DNA of 11,172 nt from Candidatus Nomurabacteria bacterium (GTDB lineage Bacteria; Patescibacteriota; Minisyncoccia; Phycocordibacterales; UBA9973), in assembly GCA_943354525.1 (NCBI GenBank), contig CALRCI010000010.1:1-11172 (forward strand), written 5' to 3'. Position numbers and translations under genes: made by a program. Position 1 is the first letter of the stretch, and each line of letters opens with the position of its first letter. The notes under the pieces were generated by a model. That model ran no database searches, was not told the DNA's origin, and saw only the letters and a list, made by a program, of their open reading frames with translations. Of this stretch, positions 5,366 to 11,087 are shown in pieces.

Positions 5366-6562
5366 TTATTCAGCAGCTTTCTCTTCCGACGCAGTTTCTT
5401 CAACCGCCACTTCTTCTACCGTTTCTCCATCTGATGACGTCACTGCATCACTCTTGATGCCTTTGATATCAATCTTCCAGCCAGTGAGCTTCGCTGCGAG
5501 GCGGACGTTCTGACCGCCCTTACCGATGGCGAGTGAGAGCTGTTCGTCGGCGACTTCGACAGTTGCCTTGTGTTCGGCATCATCAACGGCGATTGAGAGA
5601 ACTTTTGCAGGCGAGAGGGAAGATGAGACGAATGTCGCAGGGTCTTCACTCCATGGAATGATGTCGATTTTCTCGTTGCCGAGTTCGCTCATGACGGTCG
5701 TGACGCGAATACCTTTCTGACCGACACACGATCCGACTGGATCGACGTGTTCGTCATTGGATACGACGGCGATCTTCGAACGTGAACCGGCTTCGCGGGC
5801 GATCGATTTGATTTCTACGGTCTTGCTTGCGATTTCAGGTGCTTCGAGTTTGAAGAGTTCTTCGATGAGACGAGGATGCGTGCGAGAAAGTTTGAGGTTC
5901 ACGCCGCGTGGTGTATCTTCGACGGCGTAGAGATATGCTTTGATGCGTTCACCGCGTTCGAAGCGCTCACCCGGAATCTGTTCTTCGAACGGAATGACGC
6001 CAGTTGCGCGGTTGAAGTCGACGTAGAGCATGCCGCGTTCGTTTTTCGAGACGATTCCAGAGACAATCTCACCTTCATGGCCGGAGAATTCAGTGAGGAC
6101 GGAAGAGCGTTCTGCTTCGCGGATTTTCTGGATGATCACCTGCTTGGCAGTCTGCGCTGCAATGCGGCCGAAGTCGTCTTTGGTTTCGAGCGGAAACGTA
6201 ATTTCATCGCCGACGTGGACGTCTTTCTTCATCTTCTTCGCATCTTCGAGGAGAATGTGATGTTCCGGATTGTAGCGGATGCGCTCATCGCCTTCGGCGA
6301 TTTCGGGCTCTTCGGAAAGTTCTTCACCGTCTTCAACCATGCGCACGGTCGTCTCATCAACGACGATTTTGACTTGTTCAAATGACATGGCGCCGGATTC
6401 AGTATCGAATTTTGCACGCACGATCTGGCCGCGCTTGCCGTAATCTTTCTTGTAGGCAGCAGCAAGAGCCGTCTCGATGGCTTCGAGAATCTTTGCTTTT
6501 GGAATTTTGCGCTCTTCTTCGAGTTGTTCGAGCGCAGAATGCATTGTTTTGAGATCTAACAT
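5366..6562 (-). CDS. nusA: Transcription termination/antitermination factor NusA
   Basis: NusA binds RNA polymerase and nascent RNA and tunes pausing, termination and antitermination. The 398-residue protein shows the N-terminal polymerase-binding domain (1-150), with an acidic stretch at 76-94. It is followed by the S1 domain (about 162-227, starting GEIVSGIV), KH1 (about 230-300) with the loop GQKG (281-284) and KH2 (about 315-368) with GKGG (347-350). A short acidic Ala/Glu tail (371-398) ends the protein; the acidic repeats of E. coli NusA are absent, as in most non-proteobacterial NusA. ATG 6562 fits the normal N-terminus. The leader upstream holds a large perfect inverted repeat (6575-6702), which could regulate expression. 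The next gene, ppa, follows after 42 bases. The usual neighbours rimP and infB are not adjacent here. Confidence 0.97.
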   Translation of the reverse strand: MLDLKTMHSALEQLEEERKIPKAKILEAIETALAAAYKKDYGKRGQIVRAKFDTESGAMSFEQVKIVVDETTVRMVEDGEELSEEPEIAEGDERIRYNPEHHILLEDAKKMKKDVHVGDEITFPLETKDDFGRIAAQTAKQVIIQKIREAERSSVLTEFSGHEGEIVSGIVSKNERGMLYVDFNRATGVIPFEEQIPGERFERGERIKAYLYAVEDTPRGVNLKLSRTHPRLIEELFKLEAPEIASKTVEIKSIAREAGSRSKIAVVSNDEHVDPVGSCVGQKGIRVTTVMSELGNEKIDIIPWSEDPATFVSSSLSPAKVLSIAVDDAEHKATVEVADEQLSLAIGKGGQNVRLAAKLTGWKIDIKGIKSDAVTSSDGETVEEVAVEETASEEKAAE

Positions 6563-6574
6563 ATATTTGTTTCG

Positions 6575-6702
6575 GAGAAAATTTCTTTCTTATAATTATT
6601 TTTTATGAGACCGCGCGGAGGCGGGTAGCCGAGCTCGAGCAAAAATTCACCAGAATTTTATGCGTGTCGATTAAAAAATAATTATAAGAAAGAAATTTTC
6701 TC
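6575..6702. repeat. 128-bp element with perfect 31-bp inverted repeats in nusA leader
   Basis: The arms 6575-6605 and 6672-6702 are perfect reverse complements of 31 bases. They start GAGAAAATTTC and contain TATAATTATT. The 66-base centre is GC-rich at first (CCGCGCGG palindrome 6611-6618, GCTCGAGC palindrome 6633-6640) and ends in a 7-bp hairpin with an ACCA loop (6642-6659). Each arm carries a consensus TATAAT facing inward: 6591-6596 on plus and 6686-6681 on minus. I see no target-site duplication. It may be a MITE-like insertion, an invertible switch or a structured nusA leader. The repeat itself is certain; its role is not. Confidence 0.9.
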
Positions 6703-6726
6703 ACGACCACTATTAAATTTTCTATT

Positions 6727-6751
6727 AAAAAAAGCCGGGATTCGAATCCGG
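6727..6751 (-). terminator. Terminator of the two-gene unknown operon
   Basis: On the minus strand a CCGG...CCGG stem around ATTCGAAT with one bulged C is followed by seven T (6733-6727). It looks superficially like a tRNA T-arm, but no acceptor stem or anticodon arm fits. It ends the transcript of the genes at 6789-7321 and separates them from nusA. Confidence 0.6.
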
Positions 6752-6757
6752 ACTTAC

Positions 6758-6781
6758 GCTAATAATGTACCAAGTATTAGC
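6758..6781. repeat. 7-bp inverted repeat after the 86-residue gene
   Basis: GCTAATA (6758-6764) pairs with TATTAGC (6775-6781) around a 10-base loop. It lies 7 bases past the stop of the upstream gene and 6 bases from the terminator stem; the two hairpins could stack. No clear role is visible. Confidence 0.6.
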
Positions 6782-6788
6782 ATCTCAG

Positions 6789-7049
6789 TCAAGCATTTGT
6801 AGTGCCGAGTGAAGTCTTCTCTTTGGCGACCTTTTTGAGGGTCTGGAGCGCAGTGCCGTCGGCAGAAAGCGCCTCTTCTTCGTCAGTGCTCTTCCTGAGC
6901 GCTTCTTCGAAGAAACAGAGGACGACATTGTCGCGAAAATCTTCCGGAAACGAGTTCAGGTTGTCGGTCAGGAATTTCTGAGCGCTCATCTCGTCGCCGG
7001 CATCCATTATTTCACAGAAAGTGTTGTAGAGTTCGGTTGCAGAAAGCAT
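6789..7049 (-). CDS. 86-residue acidic protein of unknown function
   Basis: I do not recognise this protein. It is acidic and mostly helical in appearance: MLSATELYNTFCEIMDAGDE, then FLTDNLNSFPEDFRDNVVL (26-44), an amphipathic helix FFEEALRKSTDEEEAL (46-61) and a Lys-rich end. There is no signal peptide, membrane span or recognisable motif, so it should be cytosolic. Its ATG (7049) lies 5 bases after the stop of the 88-residue gene upstream, so the two are almost certainly translated together. The similar size of the pair and the tight coupling suggest partners in a small complex, such as a two-component regulator. I see no toxin or antitoxin signature, so I do not call it that. A terminator follows at 6727-6751. 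Confidence 0.75.
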   Translation of the reverse strand: MLSATELYNTFCEIMDAGDEMSAQKFLTDNLNSFPEDFRDNVVLCFFEEALRKSTDEEEALSADGTALQTLKKVAKEKTSLGTTNA

Positions 7050-7054
7050 GGGAT

Positions 7055-7321
7055 TTAGGCGGCAATCGCAGTCAAATCAGGGAAACGTTTCAGCGAATTT
7101 TGGAGCTTTGCGCAGCGCTCCGGGTCTTCAGTTTTGAGAACTGCCATGCGTGATTCGAGAATGCTCCTAGTTTTCTCATTCCCGAGCGTATGTGTGATAG
7201 CACCAAACATTTCTGACTTGAGAGCTACTCCTTCGATTACTTCATTGGTAATAGCGGGAGTAGTTTCCATCACTTCAGGTTTCTTTGCAGGGAACATATT
7301 AAACATATTGCTCATATTCAT
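7055..7321 (-). CDS. 88-residue protein of unknown function
   Basis: Unrecognised. The frame is open up to 7453, but that extension runs through a terminator and two palindromes. A promoter ends 6 bases before ATG 7321, so I start here. The N-terminus is Met/Asn-rich (MNMSNMFNMFPAKKPEVME), followed by likely helices AITNEVIEGVALKSEMFGAI (23-42) and NEKTRSILESRMAVLK (48-63), and a short end LKRFPDLTAIAA. There is no signal peptide or membrane span. ATGs at 7315, 7306 and 7297 are alternative starts. The stop is 5 bases before the next start, giving a two-gene operon. The TATACT lies so close to the ATG that the mRNA may be leaderless. Confidence 0.75.
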   Translation of the reverse strand: MNMSNMFNMFPAKKPEVMETTPAITNEVIEGVALKSEMFGAITHTLGNEKTRSILESRMAVLKTEDPERCAKLQNSLKRFPDLTAIAA

Positions 7322-7327
7322 GTAGCC

Positions 7328-7356
7328 AGTATATCCCGCTCTATCATTCAGAGCAA
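7328..7356 (-). promoter_or_regulatory. Promoter of the two-gene unknown operon
   Basis: On the minus strand TTGCTC (7356-7351, 4 of 6 matches), a 17-base spacer and TATACT (7333-7328, 5 of 6 matches), 6 bases before ATG 7321. The -35 directly abuts the 29-base palindrome at 7357-7385, which is well placed to act as an operator. Confidence 0.65.
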
Positions 7357-7385
7357 GCCAGATAGGGACTAAGTCCCTATCTGGC
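7357..7385. repeat. Perfect 29-base palindrome adjoining a -35 box
   Basis: GCCAGATAGGGAC (7357-7369) pairs with its exact complement at 7373-7385 around TAA. The core AGGGACTAAGTCCCT (7364-7378) has the AGG...CCT shape of the dispersed palindromes. It could be an operator, a hairpin that insulates the promoter, or a repeat-family copy. Confidence 0.75.
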
Positions 7386-7389
7386 GTCA

Positions 7390-7410
7390 GTGAGGAGTTC
7401 AACTCCTCAC
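7390..7410. repeat. Perfect palindrome GTGAGGAGTT/AACTCCTCAC
   Basis: A 10-bp inverted repeat with a single-base centre (C7400), lying between the 29-base palindrome and the lytM-type terminator. With that terminator it reproduces, on the same strand, the arrangement found at 2057-2112. Confidence 0.75.
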
Positions 7411-7418
7411 CAAATAAC

Positions 7419-7450
7419 AAAACTCGCTTCGAATTCGAAGCGAGTTTTTT
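7419..7450 (-). terminator. Terminator of the M23 peptidase gene
   Basis: A perfect 30-base palindrome AAAACTCGCTTCGAA plus its complement (7419-7448). The minus strand ends in GAGTTTTGTTATTT and the plus strand in TTTTTT, so it can work both ways. It lies 14 bases past the peptidase stop and is nearly the same as the hairpin at 2080-2112. Confidence 0.85.
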
Positions 7451-7462
7451 CATATCTTAAAG

Positions 7463-8632
7463 TTATTCTCCCGTGTAGTTCGAATTCTTGCCGAGCGGGT
7501 TCTGCGCATGGCGGACTTCGAAGTGGACATGCGGACCGGTCGTGCGTCCCGTCATGCCGATATAGCCGATCGTCTGGCCGCGGGCGACTTGTTCGCCGAC
7601 TTCCACGTTGGTGCGGAGCATATGGGCATAGAGTGTCTCCGTTCCGTTCGAGTGCGAGATGGCGACGACATTGCCGTATCCGCCGTTCCATCCGGAATTT
7701 CTGGACATGATGACGATACCGTCTGCGGCGGCGTGGACCGCCGTGCCTCGCGGTGCGGCGATGTCGACGGCATTCATCTCATGAAGTCCTTGGGAGATGA
7801 CACCGCCATTGATCGGACGGAGGAAGTAGTCGCCGAGGTCAGGTCCAGTGTTGGATCCCGGGAAGAGACGTGTCGGACCATATGCATATTTCGGAAGCTG
7901 ACCCTTGCCACTGCCTGAGTTCGAACCGGAAGATGGTGTACTTGCGGCCGGTGTTGCGATTTCAGCATCTGGAATGATGACTTTGTCGCCGATGGCGAGT
8001 GCTGCGTCAGGTGCGATGCCATTGAATGTACTGATTTCGCCGCTGTCACTCTTGAATTTTTTCGCGATACTCTTCAACGTATCACCTTTTTGGACAGTAT
8101 ACGAAATACCTGAGATAGAGAGGATGAGCAATGTGTCGCCAACCTTCGGACTCTGGCCGACAGAGATATTGTTCGCCCAACGGATCGTGTTTACCGACAC
8201 ACCAAACATCTTGGCGATGACGCCGAGACTATCTCCGGGTTTGACGACGTACAGAGAGATTTCGTCCGGATTCGGGATGTCAGTATTGTCTGACGAAGTG
8301 CCGAGCGGGCCGGCTTCCGTTACGAGCGCGCCGTTATCTACGGCAAGTTCGGCTCCGCCGCGCGCATCGAGTCCGAATTCCGGTCCAGTTGCCGCCTCAG
8401 GAAGAGGAATCGTCTGGGAGTTATGGCTTTGACCGGTCTCGCCAGAAGATTGATTTGTACTAAAAAATGAAAAGAGGCCAGCTTGTGCGACGAGCGGAGA
8501 AGCTGAGATCCCAAGCATGATGAGAACAATAAAAGCAAACGCCACAGCTCGGGGCATTGAGAAATAAGGGTATTTCGGCGAACTCGGCGGTTGATCCGAT
8601 GAGTTGGCGTCTTTAGGTTGATTTATAAGCAT
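7463..8632 (-). CDS. Membrane-anchored double-LysM M23 peptidase
   Basis: A cell-wall remodelling metallopeptidase of 389 residues. In order: a short cytoplasmic N-terminus with Pro/Ser, a membrane segment (about 29-50, AVAFAFIVLIMLG...) acting as anchor or uncleaved signal, and a Ser/Gly/Asn-rich linker. Then come LysM 1 (about 127-171, LYVVKPGDSLGVIAKMFGV), LysM 2 (about 177-221, SYTVQKGDTLKSIAKKF), another low-complexity linker (225-246) and the M23 domain (about 270-375). Zinc ligands are H284, D290 and H370, with catalytic H337 and H368 in the GPHVHFE motif. The first His and Asp are separated by five residues (HEMNAVD) rather than the usual three. LysM domains bind glycan chains; M23 enzymes cut peptide cross-links. 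An upstream in-frame TTG at 8701 is rejected because it overlaps promoter-like DNA and gives no signal sequence. It is divergent from the DHH-like gene. Confidence 0.93.
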   Translation of the reverse strand: MLINQPKDANSSDQPPSSPKYPYFSMPRAVAFAFIVLIMLGISASPLVAQAGLFSFFSTNQSSGETGQSHNSQTIPLPEAATGPEFGLDARGGAELAVDNGALVTEAGPLGTSSDNTDIPNPDEISLYVVKPGDSLGVIAKMFGVSVNTIRWANNISVGQSPKVGDTLLILSISGISYTVQKGDTLKSIAKKFKSDSGEISTFNGIAPDAALAIGDKVIIPDAEIATPAASTPSSGSNSGSGKGQLPKYAYGPTRLFPGSNTGPDLGDYFLRPINGGVISQGLHEMNAVDIAAPRGTAVHAAADGIVIMSRNSGWNGGYGNVVAISHSNGTETLYAHMLRTNVEVGEQVARGQTIGYIGMTGRTTGPHVHFEVRHAQNPLGKNSNYTGE

Positions 8633-8712
8633 AATTTGGCGGGCGTTTCGGGAAAACTCTAAAATATCTTTATAAATAAGGATATTATTGAGTATGGTCA
8701 ATCAGTACATAA

Positions 8713-8735
8713 GGTATATAATAGTCACATATACC
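8713..8735. promoter_or_regulatory. Inverted repeat GGTATAT/ATATACC between divergent genes
   Basis: A 7-bp perfect inverted repeat (8713-8719 with 8729-8735) with a 9-base spacer, in the 225-base gap between the M23 and DHH-like genes. It lies just downstream of the predicted peptidase transcription start, where a repressor site or leader hairpin would act. This is a plausible operator only. Confidence 0.35.
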
Positions 8736-8746
8736 GTACAAGAAGA

Positions 8747-8774
8747 ATCCTAGCAAACGGCCAGTCAATGTCAA
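8747..8774 (-). promoter_or_regulatory. Likely promoter of the M23 peptidase gene
   Basis: On the minus strand TTGACA (8774-8769), a 16-base spacer and TAGGAT (8752-8747, 4 of 6 matches). This gives a leader of about 108 bases containing the inverted repeat at 8713-8735. A second candidate, TTGACC at 8701-8696, has a poor -10. Confidence 0.4.
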
Positions 8775-8808
8775 CCAAGTTCTCCACTTCCAGTAAAGTC
8801 TCTAAAAG

Positions 8809-8838
8809 TTGACAAAGTAGTATAAAATAATGTCTAAT
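8809..8838 (+). promoter_or_regulatory. Promoter of the DHH-like gene
   Basis: A perfect TTGACA (8809-8814), an 18-base spacer and TCTAAT (8833-8838, 5 of 6 matches), 19 bases before ATG 8858. An overlapping TAATAT at 8835 is an alternative -10. Confidence 0.65.
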
Positions 8839-8857
8839 ATGTGCAGTCAATAAGTAT

Positions 8858-11083
8858 ATGGCAGGAAATCAATCACCAAATTCACAGACGAACATGGGTG
8901 CCGCGCTCAACGCGGCTCTCAGTGGCAATTCGGCAAATTCTGCGCCCACAAATAGCGCCGGTGGCGGAGAAAATAAGAATACTCTTCCTCAAAATTCTCC
9001 GAAAGGACCCAGTAATTCTCCTACAAAAAAGTCTGCCGCTCCGGCCGAAAATTTCCGATCGGTTCAAGAAGTCGTGTATGGCAAGAAGAAGCTTACTCTC
9101 GGGGATGAATGGCAGCTCGAATATCCGAATAAGACTCAAGTGACCGTTATCGTCGAACAGATCATCCAAGCGAGCAATACGAAAGACGTCAGATTCCTCC
9201 TGAAAGACAAAGCCACTGGCGTGGAATATCGCACCGCGATCAATCCGAAAAAAGCGAAAGACTTTTTCGGTGCGCCGGTAGCCACTCAAGTGGCGACTTC
9301 AACTCCAAGGAAACCGGCATCTCCCAAAGCTGCCGTTGCTCCAGTTCCAGCTCCGGCAGCTCCTGCACACGCGCCCAAAGTAGGATTTGCCGAACAAGCA
9401 ACATATGAATACGGCGGCCGGGATTTTTCTCCGGGAGATATTTTGGAAGTTGATACGGTACCCGGCAAGGCAGTGTCTTTTATCATCAAGAAGATTTTTG
9501 TTGACGGTGAAGACAATGTGAAGTTTCTTATTGAAGACCAGACTACCGGCATCGAATACACGACGAAAGAAAATCCTCCTACAGCCAATTCGTTTCTACC
9601 CTCAAAGAATATTTTAGATCTTGGCTCCCTCAAAGAAACGATTACCGAAGAGCATAGTAATGCAGAAATTGCCGAGGCGTTCAAGAATCTCCGTGGCTTC
9701 GAGTTCATCATGCACGGCAAAGATCACTTTGAAAACGGAGCGCTTATCGGTACGAAATTTGATCTGCCCGACCTTGATGTCCGCTCATCGATGTTTCTTC
9801 TTGAAAAAGCCGGTATCATGCCCGACCGGATTTCGATCGTTGACAAAGGTACCTTGAAAAAAATCGCCGGTGAAATTTCCGTGGATGCATTAGAAAAACT
9901 TGATGCAGAGCTTGCTGCAGAAACAGATCCTGACAAAAGAAAAAAATTGGAGGCGGAAATCGACCGCATAGAAATACTCATAAACAGAGATGATGAGCAG
10001 AAATTATCGCACAAGCTGAATGTAGACACTGGAGGTTTTTCCGGTTTGGAAGTGCAGGATGACGGAACCGTTCTCATCGACAATCACGGTGAGCAGGAAT
10101 TTCCGCGCTCGTCTGCCGGTGTGCTGTATGACAAATTAGTTGAACTCCAAATGCTTCCGAAGACGGAGCAGATGGACCGCTTCATCAAATTCGTCGACGA
10201 CGTCGACAATCTGTCATATCCTGAAGTAAGTAATGCGAGATTTTTCAGACATGATTACGCCGAGTCATTTTATGGCATTGCCGACGAGGCGCCGGTCAAG
10301 TATTTGTATGAGAAGTTTCAGGACAAGAAATTCAATCCCAAAGATATGGTGCCGGGTCGTGAAAGAGATGTAATCGAGACTGAAAAAGCGAAAATCAACA
10401 CCGAAACAGGTCAAAAGTTGTATGCCAAAGACGGCACGATCGAGCATTTCAGTATTTCTGAAATGATTAATTTCCACAAGAAGAATGTCGAGAAGGTGAC
10501 TGCCAATATTCCGCGCGTACTGGAAGATATGGCGAAGCGAGGAATCGAAAACGAGAATGTAAAGCTTGGGAAAGTGCTTTTCAATTTTGTCGAAGGCCAG
10601 AATCTGTTGGGATTCGAATCAGGACTCGGTGCCAAAGTGGCATATGCAAACGGATTCGATACCTATATATTGTATAACGCAAAAGATCAGACATTCTTCG
10701 CATCGAGCAAGAAAGACATTTTCAACATTGGCAAGAAGTTTCAGAATAAGATGCAGGATCTGAAAATCATCCGCGGGCATATGCTCACGCTCGATCGCGC
10801 GAGTGATGCCCACATTAGTGAGAGCGAACTTCTGAAGAATCTCGGCATCGCTGTTTCACCAGAGCACGGCAAGCTCGTCAGTATCGTCGCTGAGCATGTG
10901 CCTCGCGTGAGCGAATTGCGAGACGCGATCATCGACGGGGATACGAAGCGTGTCACTGAGCGTGCACGAGAGGAAGCTGAGATCAAAAAATTGACCGATG
11001 CATATAATGACACGATCCGAGCGTCGAAGAAGCTCGAAAGAGAAGTGAAAGATCTCAATGAACAGCTCTCCGAATCCAAATAA
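8858..11083 (+). CDS. Large multidomain protein with degenerate DHH phosphoesterase-like core
   Basis: 741 residues, no signal peptide or membrane span, so cytosolic. In order: a low-complexity Ser/Asn/Gly/Pro N-terminus (1-64); small module A (about 66-136); a Pro/Ala linker (141-173); module B (about 176-247), clearly a duplicate of A (VRFLLKDKATGVEYRT versus VKFLIEDQTTGIEYTT). Residues 281-480 show, in the right order, the four aspartate motifs of DHH phosphoesterases: FDLPDLDVRSS (301-311), SIVDKG (326-331), LIDNHG (406-411) and FVDDVDNLSYP (445-455). The hallmark DHH reads DNH here. A charged helical insert (343-385) splits motifs II and III. Residues 570-625 may correspond to the DHHA1 substrate domain, and a coiled coil ends the protein (about 695-740). 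Family members cleave nucleic acids, cyclic dinucleotides or pyrophosphate; the substrate is unknown here. The DHH link is my inference from motif order. The next gene starts 4 bases later. Confidence 0.9.
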   Translation: MAGNQSPNSQTNMGAALNAALSGNSANSAPTNSAGGGENKNTLPQNSPKGPSNSPTKKSAAPAENFRSVQEVVYGKKKLTLGDEWQLEYPNKTQVTVIVEQIIQASNTKDVRFLLKDKATGVEYRTAINPKKAKDFFGAPVATQVATSTPRKPASPKAAVAPVPAPAAPAHAPKVGFAEQATYEYGGRDFSPGDILEVDTVPGKAVSFIIKKIFVDGEDNVKFLIEDQTTGIEYTTKENPPTANSFLPSKNILDLGSLKETITEEHSNAEIAEAFKNLRGFEFIMHGKDHFENGALIGTKFDLPDLDVRSSMFLLEKAGIMPDRISIVDKGTLKKIAGEISVDALEKLDAELAAETDPDKRKKLEAEIDRIEILINRDDEQKLSHKLNVDTGGFSGLEVQDDGTVLIDNHGEQEFPRSSAGVLYDKLVELQMLPKTEQMDRFIKFVDDVDNLSYPEVSNARFFRHDYAESFYGIADEAPVKYLYEKFQDKKFNPKDMVPGRERDVIETEKAKINTETGQKLYAKDGTIEHFSISEMINFHKKNVEKVTANIPRVLEDMAKRGIENENVKLGKVLFNFVEGQNLLGFESGLGAKVAYANGFDTYILYNAKDQTFFASSKKDIFNIGKKFQNKMQDLKIIRGHMLTLDRASDAHISESELLKNLGIAVSPEHGKLVSIVAEHVPRVSELRDAIIDGDTKRVTERAREEAEIKKLTDAYNDTIRASKKLEREVKDLNEQLSESK

Positions 11084-11087
11084 TCAT

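Noticed and set aside
6727..6781. tRNA gene or tRNA 3' fragment (GGATTCGAATCC resembles a T-arm)
   Set aside because: On neither strand can an acceptor stem, a 5-bp anticodon stem with a 7-base loop, or a proper D-arm be placed. Hairpin plus seven T fits a terminator better.
7322..7453. Longer N-terminus (44 residues) for the 88-residue protein
   Set aside because: The extension would translate a terminator stem and two palindromes and would start upstream of the promoter at 7328-7356.
8633..8701. TTG start at 8701 for the M23 peptidase
   Set aside because: The TTG is part of a TTGACC promoter-like element, and ATG 8632 gives a sensible N-terminus before the membrane segment.
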